Assembly (NCBI GenBank): GCA_017303855.1
Contig: JAFLBL010000008.1
Coordinates: 94,307 to 158,306, forward strand
DNA length: 64,000 nucleotides
Origin: Chitinophagales bacterium
GTDB lineage: Bacteria; Bacteroidota; Bacteroidia; Chitinophagales; Chitinophagaceae
Direction: 5' to 3'
In this document: in pieces, positions 31,212 through 38,351 of the stretch
Layout of the letters: each line of letters starts with the position of its first letter
Position numbering within the stretch: position 1 is the stretch's first letter
Program-made: the position numbers and the translations under genes
Notes under the pieces: generated by a model
The model's input: only the letters and a program-made list of their open reading frames with translations
The model's database searches: none
What the model was told of the DNA's origin: nothing

Positions 31212-32852
31212 GTGAAAAAGATCGTTTCAGGCCTCTTCAGTTTACTGTTGTTACAACAGTTAACCGCACAATTGGAAAAGCCGGCCACCCTGACTTTCTT
31301 ACATACAGCGGGGCAGGATATGATAGATGAATCAGGAAGAAAAGTATTTTTAAAAGGCGTTGGGTTGGGTAACTGGATGTTGCCGGAAGGATATATGTGG
31401 AAATTCGGGGCTGGAGGGGATCGTCCCCGTAAAATAGAGAAGCTGGTGGCGGACCTGATCGGCGAAGAGAAAGCCGCCCGGTTCTGGACGGCATTCCGGA
31501 AAAATTATATTACGGAAGCCGATATAAAGCGGATTGCGGAACTGGGGTTTAACAGTGTCCGGCCGGCACTTAATTCCCGGTTATTCATGACAGAGAGTGA
31601 TCAGCCCGAATTTGTGGAAGAAGGATTTCAATTACTCGATTCATTGATCAGCTGGTGCCGGAAATATTCACTTTATGTTATTATCGATATGCATGGCGCG
31701 CCCGGCGGGCAAACCGGTCAGAATATTGATGACAGTCCCCGCGATCTCCCTGAATTATTTATGGAAAAGAAATACCAGGATCAGCTGGAAAATCTCTGGG
31801 TGAAACTGGCCACCCGTTACAAAGACGAACCGGTAGTGGCCGCCTATGATTTACTGAATGAACCCTTGCCGGTGGTTACGGGTGCTGCAGAAAAGTATAA
31901 GCACCTGCTGGTACCTTTATACAAACGGTTAACGGCCGCGATCCGGAAAGTGGATACCCGGCACATGATTACATTGGAAGGCTATGACTGGTCCAACAAC
32001 TGGTCTTTATTTGACAAGCCTTTTGATGATAATGTATTTTACCAGTTTCATTACTATTGCTGGGCCCGGCCCGATCTGTTGGGTGGGATAGGTCATTTTT
32101 TACAGAAACGGAAAGAGTTGAATACACCCGTCTGGGTGGGAGAGACCGGGGAGAAAGGCAATACGATTTATTGGAGTACCACACAGTTGTTTGAAGCGAA
32201 TAATATCGGCTTTTCATTCTGGCCCTGGAAGAAAATGGATACGCAGAATACGCCGTATTCCTTCAACAAGCCAACAGGATGGGATCAGATCGCCGCATAT
32301 TCCAATGTGGGTCCAAAACCGGATCAGGCAACCTGTATCAGGGCATTTGATGAATTGCTGGAAAATATAAAACTGGCCAACTGCGTTTATTTTGAAGATG
32401 TGTGTAACGCTATACTGACTCGCATTCCGGGGAAAATAGAGGCGGAGAATTACGGGCATAAGGGATTTATGAAATCCTATTATGTAACGGACACAACACG
32501 GAAGTCGGCTTATTACCGCAAAACGGAACCAGTACAAATCAGTCTGGACAGCAAAGATGAAAAGCAATTCTGGTCTGAACAATCGGTGTTATTAAAGCAA
32601 AAGGATTGGCTGAACTATACCTACAGTAGTATAGATAACGGCATGCGTAAACTGCGTATCCGTGTAGCGGCGGTTAATGGAGAGGCCGTACTTGAGATAC
32701 GGATGAATAACCGGAAAAAGAAAGTGGTGGTAACGGTGCCGGACTTTTCGGAATTGGATATCAGTACCCTTCCGGTTTACGCAAAAACGAATTCAATCAG
32801 GATACGGGTGAAGTCCGGTGAGGTAAAGCTGGATTGGCTGGAAATTTACTAA
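31212..32852 (+). CDS. GH5 glycoside hydrolase with C-terminal CBM6-like domain
   Basis: TIM-barrel retaining hydrolase of 546 residues. GTG at 31212 is preferred because it begins MKKIVSGLFSLLLLQQLTAQ, a clear signal peptide; an ATG at 31146 would overlap the GH127 gene and give a poor leader. Barrel motifs: GVGLGNWMLPEGYMW, GFNSVRPALNSR, VIIDMHGAPGGQ, acid/base Glu217 in DLLNEP, and nucleophile Glu311 in WVGETGEKGN. A C-terminal beta-sandwich beginning PGKIEAENYG resembles CBM6. GH5 includes endo- and exo-beta-glucanases and others; the subfamily is not clear by eye. Last gene of the locus before the terminator at 32866. Confidence 0.85.
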   Translation: MKKIVSGLFSLLLLQQLTAQLEKPATLTFLHTAGQDMIDESGRKVFLKGVGLGNWMLPEGYMWKFGAGGDRPRKIEKLVADLIGEEKAARFWTAFRKNYITEADIKRIAELGFNSVRPALNSRLFMTESDQPEFVEEGFQLLDSLISWCRKYSLYVIIDMHGAPGGQTGQNIDDSPRDLPELFMEKKYQDQLENLWVKLATRYKDEPVVAAYDLLNEPLPVVTGAAEKYKHLLVPLYKRLTAAIRKVDTRHMITLEGYDWSNNWSLFDKPFDDNVFYQFHYYCWARPDLLGGIGHFLQKRKELNTPVWVGETGEKGNTIYWSTTQLFEANNIGFSFWPWKKMDTQNTPYSFNKPTGWDQIAAYSNVGPKPDQATCIRAFDELLENIKLANCVYFEDVCNAILTRIPGKIEAENYGHKGFMKSYYVTDTTRKSAYYRKTEPVQISLDSKDEKQFWSEQSVLLKQKDWLNYTYSSIDNGMRKLRIRVAAVNGEAVLEIRMNNRKKKVVVTVPDFSELDISTLPVYAKTNSIRIRVKSGEVKLDWLEIY

Positions 32853-32865
32853 GAGGAAATAAAAA

Positions 32866-32893
32866 AAGGTCATGAATATTAAATCATGACCTT
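32866..32893. terminator. Bidirectional hairpin terminator between GH5 and the tRNA-Leu fragment
   Basis: Perfect 10-bp stem AAGGTCATGA (32866-32875) and TCATGACCTT (32884-32893), with an A-run on the left and T's on the right. It ends the plus-strand GH5 gene and would also end the minus-strand tRNA copy that begins 5 bases away. Confidence 0.75.
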
Positions 32894-32897
32894 TCCG

Positions 32898-32989
32898 TGC
32901 CCGGGATCGGAATCGAACCGATACACCATTGCTGGCGGCAGACCTGCCTGCCGGCAGGCAGGTTTTGAGTCTGCTGCGTCTACCGATTT
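32898..32989 (-). pseudogene. Partial tRNA-Leu(CAA) copy, left attachment site
   Basis: Matches the intact tRNA at 44413 from the discriminator base, acceptor 3' strand, T arm, variable arm and anticodon arm to the D arm, then diverges after CTACC. It lacks the 5' acceptor strand and part of the D arm, so it cannot be functional. A 20-bp palindrome is inserted after the anticodon loop (32943-32962). Confidence 0.85.
32943..32962. repeat. 20-bp perfect palindrome inserted in the tRNA-Leu fragment
   Basis: CCTGCCTGCCGGCAGGCAGG, fully self-complementary. Relative to the intact tRNA it is a clean 20-base insertion between the anticodon loop and its 3' stem, with no base lost. The same insertion at the same tRNA position occurs at 44567. 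Confidence 0.9.
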
Positions 32990-33002
32990 TAATATAATGG
33001 AT

Positions 33003-33239
33003 TTATATTTTGGTTTTTAGGAATTCTTTTCCAATTCCGGATTTTAAAAATATTTCTCTTTGTCTTGCCTCAACTCTGGTTTGAAACGCTTCCATGTAAA
33101 ATAGTATAAAAGGCAGGTAAGGCTTAGTTGTTTTGTTTTGTCCATTTTGATGTTGATGAAATCTTCTTTCCAGGTCATTAGTAAGACCTACATAAATGTA
33201 GTTTCTGGACAGGCTATTAAGTGCGTATACATAAAACAT
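33003..33239 (-). CDS. Small GIY-YIG nuclease-domain protein
   Basis: A 78-residue single-domain protein of the UvrC-N/GIY-YIG type: YVYAL near the N-terminus, YIYVGLTNDLERRFHQH in the middle and a Lys-rich tail (FLKSGIGKEFLK). Length fits the short stand-alone GIY-YIG proteins that are common in Bacteroidota and often found beside tRNA genes. Here it lies between two tRNA 3' fragments, starting just left of a terminator hairpin at 33257 and ending 14 bases from the tRNA-Leu fragment. Whether it cuts DNA or moves as a homing-type gene is unknown. Confidence 0.85.
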   Translation of the reverse strand: MFYVYALNSLSRNYIYVGLTNDLERRFHQHQNGQNKTTKPYLPFILFYMEAFQTRVEARQREIFLKSGIGKEFLKTKI

Positions 33240-33256
33240 AGTATCCTAAAATAAAA

Positions 33257-33284
33257 AAAGACTGCCATATATATGACAGTCTTT
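33257..33284. terminator. Hairpin beside the second tRNA remnant
   Basis: Stem AAAGACTG (33257-33264) with CAGTCTTT (33277-33284), extended past one mismatch. Like the hairpin at 32866 it is followed at once by CCGTGCCC, so both look like tRNA 3' end plus terminator units on the minus strand. Confidence 0.6.
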
Positions 33285-33287
33285 CCG

Positions 33288-33317
33288 TGCCCCTGATTGG
33301 GGAATTATCGAACCAGT
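33288..33317 (-). pseudogene. Decayed tRNA 3'-end remnant
   Basis: Read on the minus strand it ends in an acceptor-like GGGGCA after a T-arm-like hairpin (stem CCAGT with ATTGG, 33313-33317 and 33296-33300) whose loop is 12 rather than 7 bases. The flanking CTTTCCGTGCCC (33281-33292) is identical to 32891-32902. No remaining tRNA body is visible to its right; bases 33318-33526 hold no feature I can support. Confidence 0.4.
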
Positions 33318-33526
33318 TTATGGAAGACCTTAAATTGATTTACAAATTGAATATATACTAAAGCTTTGATAAACAGTATTGTGTGACGTTAAACATCGAT
33401 TTGGATAGTAAAAAACTAACTTGAAATTAAACAGATTTAAAATTTATGCCATTTCTGCATAACGTAAACAGAAACCTACTGGAGTAGTATAAACTCCATT
33501 TTCTTATCACATTCATGATTTAATGA

Positions 33527-34420
33527 CTAAGTATTGGAACTTCTGGGGTGAGTATCGAATAATTCTTGTACTTGACTATCAAAAAGCCCCATCATTTTTT
33601 CATTAATCTCTTTTGAGATTCCCTCTGTGTCAGGAAATATTGTAAAATGCGTTATTCCTAATTCTAACCTCAATTGGTGATATATCTCTTTTTTACAAGA
33701 GTTTGGGATAAAGATTTTAGTTAGCGACTTTTCAATCGGGAAATACTCCTCCAGAGATTTGACCCAGAAACCGAAATAAATAAATGTTCCCTTTTGAGCT
33801 AAAATTCTTGGATTAGAATTATCAGTTTTAATTGCAAATGGAAAGTCTGCATTACTTAGGGAATTGAACTCGTATTTTGACAAATCAATAATCTCTTCGT
33901 TTCCATTAATTCCCATATTTAATTTCATGGGGTTTAAACAATACACAGACGCTCCCTTTTCAGACCATCCGTCATTCTCCAAAAAATCAGCAATTTCATT
34001 ACCAGAAGACATTGGAGTTTCAATGGTTAAACCATGATTTGCCAATGCAAAGTAAAGGGCAACATAAGGATCAGCCGAAAAGTCAAGTAGCCTGGTAAGA
34101 ATACCATAATGTTGCATTATGTACAGGTAGTCAATTTCAGTATAGTTACTGCAATCTGTAACTTTTGAATAATATTCTTTAAAAGCATCTAATGCACCTA
34201 TATCATTAGGCAAGATAAATTTCCCTTTAGTAAGTCTAAAATCTCTTAGTTTTTCTGACTCAGTTAATTTCGGTATCGGAACTTTTTTACGGTATAAAGT
34301 AGGCTCAAGGCGATACATGGAGTTTGAATGGCCTCTATACCAGACTAAACTTTCAAGTTTTGAAATATTTGCAATTGTGGCAGAATACTCTGCTAAAGAA
34401 TTAGCTGTATAAAGTTGCAT
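33527..34420 (-). CDS. FRG-domain protein, last gene of the defence operon
   Basis: A 297-residue cytoplasmic protein with an FRG domain (named for its Phe-Arg-Gly motif, often found in phage-defence loci; activity poorly known). The two conserved blocks are WYRGHS at 27-32 and QHYGILTRLLDFSADPYVA from 103, the latter being the strongest signature of the family. The rest, with WVKSLEEYFPIEKSLTKIF and a C-terminal region ending before LFDTHPRSSNT, has no recognised motif. It begins 6 bases after the hsdM stop, so it is probably translated from the same messenger. Confidence 0.8.
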   Translation of the reverse strand: MQLYTANSLAEYSATIANISKLESLVWYRGHSNSMYRLEPTLYRKKVPIPKLTESEKLRDFRLTKGKFILPNDIGALDAFKEYYSKVTDCSNYTEIDYLYIMQHYGILTRLLDFSADPYVALYFALANHGLTIETPMSSGNEIADFLENDGWSEKGASVYCLNPMKLNMGINGNEEIIDLSKYEFNSLSNADFPFAIKTDNSNPRILAQKGTFIYFGFWVKSLEEYFPIEKSLTKIFIPNSCKKEIYHQLRLELGITHFTIFPDTEGISKEINEKMMGLFDSQVQELFDTHPRSSNT

Positions 34421-34426
34421 AGATCA

Positions 34427-35893
34427 TTAATTGATTGCATCTTTAATTGTCTTAAAGTTTTGCAAAGCACTTTCCATGTTTTCAATAATGTCATTTATTA
34501 AATCGTCTGCATCAGGTAAATTATCCAGGTCAATCAAATTATCATCCCGCAGCCAAAAAATATCCATATTTGCTTTATCCCTTGCTACTATATCATCATA
34601 GCTGTATTTTCTCCAACGTCCTTCTGGATTTTTCTCCGACCAAGTTTCCTTTCTTTTTTTTCTGTTCGCAGGATTATAACAAGTAACAAAATCAATCAGA
34701 CTTTCGAATTTAAGTGGGTTTTTCTTGGGGGTGTGATGAATATTTGTTCGATAGTCATAGAACCAAATCTCTTTAGTAGAAGGTGACTTGGTCTTCTTCT
34801 TAGTTTCAAAGAAAAGAACATTTGCTTTGACACCTTGTGCATAAAATATACCGGTTGGAAGCCTAAGGATTGTATGTAAATCGGTTTCTTCCAGCAATTT
34901 TTTACGAATGGTTTCGCCTGCCCCCCCTTCGAACAGCACATTGTCTGGCAATACAACGGCAGCTTTACCATTTTCCGGCATAAGCATACTGACAATATGT
35001 TGCAAGAAAGCTAATTGTTTATTGCTTGTTGTAATCCATATATCACTGCGATAATGGTAACCTGCTAGTTTTGCTTTTTTTGCATCGTTTGTTACAACAT
35101 CGCTGCTGGTTTTTCCAAACGGAGGATTTGCCAAAACTATATCAACTTTCTGTTTCAACGATTCCTTTAAACTGTCCTTGTCTTCTATATCAGGAGTAGT
35201 CTTTAAATCCCCTATACCATGCAAAAACAAATTCATTAAACAAAGCCTGGCTGTTGAGGGTACTATTTCCCATCCGTGAAAAGTTTTAAATTTCAGTGCC
35301 TTTTCTTGCACTGCTGTTAATTTCTTATTGTTTTGTCTGATATAGTTTAATGCACCTAAAAAGAAACCACCAGTACCACATGAGGGGTCTGCAATTGTTT
35401 GTGTTGGCTGAGGCTGAATACACTCTACCATAGCTTGTATTACTGGCCTGGGAGTAAAGTACTGGCCTGCGCCACTACTTTCTGCGTTTTTTTGTAAAAG
35501 CGATTCGTAAATTTCGCCTTTTACATCAACAGATTCAGAAATCCAATTTTCTTCATTAATCAGCTCAATTAGTTTTCTTAGTTTGTGCTGGTCATGTATT
35601 TTATTTTGTGCTCCATTGAATATTTTAGAAAGCATCCCTCCAGCTTCAGCAAGCTTTTTGAGATTATTACTGTAAGTGTTTATTACTTGTGAAACATCTG
35701 TTTTTAAAAGAGTTTTCCAATCACACCCTTTTGGGATATTGTAGTCAATCTTTTGTTTGGCCTGAAGGTTTTCATCAGCCATTTTCAAGAATAGTAAATA
35801 AGTGATTTGCTCCAGATAGTCACCATAACTTACCCCGTCATCACGAAGGGTGTCACAAAATGACCAGATTTTAGCTACAATGTTGTTTGTCAT
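34427..35893 (-). CDS. hsdM: Type I restriction-modification DNA methyltransferase subunit M
   Basis: N6-adenine DNA methyltransferase subunit, 488 residues, normal for HsdM. An N-terminal helical HsdM domain (about 5-130; ITYLLFLKMADE) is followed by the GQYFTPRPVI motif at 143-152, the AdoMet-binding DPSCGTGGFF from 169 and the catalytic ANPPFG (NPPF 256-259). All key residues are present. It needs HsdS, encoded two genes upstream, to find its site. It overlaps the HNH gene by 4 bases. No HsdR gene is seen in the window, so either this is a stand-alone methylating pair or the ATPase/HNH genes between hsdS and hsdM supply the effector. Confidence 0.95.
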   Translation of the reverse strand: MTNNIVAKIWSFCDTLRDDGVSYGDYLEQITYLLFLKMADENLQAKQKIDYNIPKGCDWKTLLKTDVSQVINTYSNNLKKLAEAGGMLSKIFNGAQNKIHDQHKLRKLIELINEENWISESVDVKGEIYESLLQKNAESSGAGQYFTPRPVIQAMVECIQPQPTQTIADPSCGTGGFFLGALNYIRQNNKKLTAVQEKALKFKTFHGWEIVPSTARLCLMNLFLHGIGDLKTTPDIEDKDSLKESLKQKVDIVLANPPFGKTSSDVVTNDAKKAKLAGYHYRSDIWITTSNKQLAFLQHIVSMLMPENGKAAVVLPDNVLFEGGAGETIRKKLLEETDLHTILRLPTGIFYAQGVKANVLFFETKKKTKSPSTKEIWFYDYRTNIHHTPKKNPLKFESLIDFVTCYNPANRKKRKETWSEKNPEGRWRKYSYDDIVARDKANMDIFWLRDDNLIDLDNLPDADDLINDIIENMESALQNFKTIKDAIN

Positions 35894-36750
35894 AATGTTC
35901 TAACTAAATTTTTTAACCAATGATAACCAGATAGTTCAGAATATGTCATTAAACAAGCTTTTCGAACACTTGTGTAGGGTCTGTCATTTTCTACAACTAA
36001 CCTTTTTAAATCTTTAAAGCATTTCTCCATCATTCCTGCCTTTGCAGCCACATTTGGCGAATCATCTATTGCTTGCTTAGCATCTTCTATTTCTAACACA
36101 CAGTCATCCCACGCAATTTTCCTTTCTTTTGACAATTGTTCTAAATCCAAATGGTAATAAAGTATTGATAATTTCACCCGATTTATTTCATAATCATCAA
36201 TCGTTGCAGGAATAGCATCCCCTTTTTCATCAAATGTTAATAATGAGACATCATAATGCCGAGTTGGGTCTAATAGCAAAGGCAACTCACAGCCTACTGC
36301 GCCTTCGTCATCTGCAATTCCACCATTTACTATGTCTAAAGGAAAATAAAACCCCTTGCCTTTTACATCATCAGAATCTTTTAATCTATCTCTCCTTCGT
36401 TTGTTCGCCAAAGCACCTGTCAGCCTGTAGTTATCCCAATCATATGCCTTCCACCAATATCCATTCTGCTTAATAATGCTACCATCATGATTAATGGCTT
36501 TATTTTTGGGCCGGAAATGATCAACTTCAAAATCATTGTTACCAATCGGCCCTTCTGAATACCAACACTTATTATTAGATAACCCTAACATTGCAGCTTG
36601 AAATTTATTCCAATCTGGGTGGTCATTAATATATTCTTTTCGCTGAGGAATTGTTAATCCTTGCATTGCGACAAAATGGGCTGCACGAGTTGCATCCCAT
36701 CCAATAGCATCAGCAGTTGCTTTCAATTTACTAATATCAATAAACCTCAT
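35890..36750 (-). CDS. HNH endonuclease, PtuB-like partner of the AAA ATPase
   Basis: A 286-residue HNH-family nuclease. The core runs from KCWYSEG (Cys62) through FEVDHFRPKNKA (Asp77-His78, the first catalytic pair) and YDWDNYRL (103-110, Asn107) to GALANKRRRDR (Asn116). This is the layout of the HNH proteins paired with ATPases in Septu (PtuB) and in retron-linked defence genes. The second zinc-binding cysteine of the usual CxxC is replaced: CWYS has one cysteine only. A helical C-terminal half follows. It overlaps the ATPase gene upstream and hsdM downstream by 4 bases each, so the three are translationally coupled. Confidence 0.85.
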   Translation of the reverse strand: MRFIDISKLKATADAIGWDATRAAHFVAMQGLTIPQRKEYINDHPDWNKFQAAMLGLSNNKCWYSEGPIGNNDFEVDHFRPKNKAINHDGSIIKQNGYWWKAYDWDNYRLTGALANKRRRDRLKDSDDVKGKGFYFPLDIVNGGIADDEGAVGCELPLLLDPTRHYDVSLLTFDEKGDAIPATIDDYEINRVKLSILYYHLDLEQLSKERKIAWDDCVLEIEDAKQAIDDSPNVAAKAGMMEKCFKDLKRLVVENDRPYTSVRKACLMTYSELSGYHWLKNLVRTL

Positions 36751-38351
36751 TCTGTATTAGCCTTTTTTTCTTCCTCAATTATTTTTTCGATTACTTCCCT
36801 TGCAATCTTATCCAGCTCTTGCTCCTCTTGTTTTGAATATTTTCTATTAGTAAATTCTTGTCGTTCACTCGTCAATTGCAAAAAACGATTATATCTGCTA
36901 TCTACAGTTTCATCGTTTATACCAATCTCATCAAAATATTTTTTAAGCCTTTCAAAATCATTGCGTTCCTTTTCACTAAGGTTTTCTTTCGTAAGCTTAG
37001 CCTGAAGAAACCGCTTTCTATTTAATAAATCCTCTAATTTTTTACTCATTATTGACGGCACTCCAAACAATTCGCTTGTTAGAATTCTTGAAACGCTCAT
37101 TTCTCTTGGACTAATAAATGGGTTGTAGGCGATTGTTTGTCCAGACTTATCATCTTTCTTGAATATTTGAACTTGATTCTTTTTTAGGTTTCCTATAACA
37201 AGCGGGTCATGCGTACAAAATATTATTTGCGTTGTTTCAGGTCGTTTTACGACTTTGTCAAAGTATTCTAGAAATTTCCATTTCCATACAGGATTTAAAT
37301 GAGTATCTGGCTCATCAAGAAGAATCAAGGATTCTTCATCTTTCGTAAATTTAAGCATACCAAGAACTGTAAGTAATTGCTTTTCACCTTCACTTAATTC
37401 ACCCATTGCTAATTCACCTTTTACATTTTCTTTAGCAACCTTAATTTTAATATCAAAAAGTAAATCTGAAATTTCAATGCTATTCAAAGCATTAAACAAA
37501 GGGATTTTATCTGAATACATTTTTGTATCCACCAAATCCTGAAAAGTTTGTTTATCCTTAATATAAAGATAAAGCCTGCTTTGTGTCTCACTCTTTTTGT
37601 AAGTTGTAGACACTCTTTCTTCGTGGTAAATTGGCGCCGTGGCAAAGCGATAAAGGTCTTCTAGAAACCTTCTGACAAGGCCGCTTGCATTCCAGAAACG
37701 ATCCTCACCCTTCTTTGATTTTGACCAGTCTGGTTGTTTAAGAATAAAAAGTGCTGAACCAAAGTCTTTTATTTTTAATTCATCATTCAAAAATTTTATG
37801 GTTTCTTTTTCTTGGTCCTTGAACATATAAAATGCAATTAACGCAAGGCTTGAATGTATGTTTTGAACTAAAAATATTCTGGGTATGCTATCAAATCTTG
37901 TGTGCTTAGCTTCTTCCTTTATTATTTGTTCATAATACTTTCTTGTATGGTCAGAATACAAGTCTTTTAATCTCTCGCTAACACCAGAATAATAAACAAA
38001 AACATGCTTGGGCAGAAAAATTTCTTTCTTCTTATAAAAGGTAGATTTATTTATTTTTTCTGAATTCACTTCAAAAGAATACCCATTTTTGAGTGAGTAT
38101 TCAATTTCAACAGAGTTTTTTCTGCATTCATATTCAATGTGATATTCAAATGGTTCCTTTTGTTTTGAAATTTGTGGTGGTCTATCTAAATCAAGGTCCC
38201 TGAATATAACTACTAAGGCTTCCATAAGATTAGACTTGCCAGTGGCATTTAGACCTATCAAAACCGTTTCCATTGATTTTTCATCAAAGTCAATGGAAAA
38301 ATCATCCAAGTTTTTGAACTTGGATTTAATGTGAACTTTATCTATTCTCAT
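36747..38351 (-). CDS. AAA/ABC-type ATPase, PtuA-like
   Basis: A 534-residue SMC/RecF-like ATPase of the AAA_15/AAA_21 group. Visible motifs: Walker A GLNATGKS at 33-40, a long insert (about 60-310) including HVFVYYSGVSERL, ABC signature LSEGEKQLL from 319, Walker B LILLDEPDTHLNP from 342, and an H-loop His381 in FCTHDP. The C-terminal 100 residues are charged and helical (LNRKRFLQAKL, EKIIEEEKKANTE). Such ATPases act as sensors that control a nuclease partner, here the HNH protein encoded next with a 4-base overlap. There is no OLD-type Toprim domain. The gene starts inside the end of hsdS (14-base overlap). Confidence 0.88.
   Translation of the reverse strand: MRIDKVHIKSKFKNLDDFSIDFDEKSMETVLIGLNATGKSNLMEALVVIFRDLDLDRPPQISKQKEPFEYHIEYECRKNSVEIEYSLKNGYSFEVNSEKINKSTFYKKKEIFLPKHVFVYYSGVSERLKDLYSDHTRKYYEQIIKEEAKHTRFDSIPRIFLVQNIHSSLALIAFYMFKDQEKETIKFLNDELKIKDFGSALFILKQPDWSKSKKGEDRFWNASGLVRRFLEDLYRFATAPIYHEERVSTTYKKSETQSRLYLYIKDKQTFQDLVDTKMYSDKIPLFNALNSIEISDLLFDIKIKVAKENVKGELAMGELSEGEKQLLTVLGMLKFTKDEESLILLDEPDTHLNPVWKWKFLEYFDKVVKRPETTQIIFCTHDPLVIGNLKKNQVQIFKKDDKSGQTIAYNPFISPREMSVSRILTSELFGVPSIMSKKLEDLLNRKRFLQAKLTKENLSEKERNDFERLKKYFDEIGINDETVDSRYNRFLQLTSERQEFTNRKYSKQEEQELDKIAREVIEKIIEEEKKANTE

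Noticed and set aside
33288..33317. Functional tRNA to the right of the GIY-YIG gene
   Set aside because: Only a T-arm-like and acceptor-like 3' end can be seen; the loop is too long and no anticodon arm follows.
36747..38351. OLD-family nuclease (ATPase with Toprim)
   Set aside because: After the Walker B and H-loop motifs there is no Toprim-like segment; the C-terminus is a short charged helical region.
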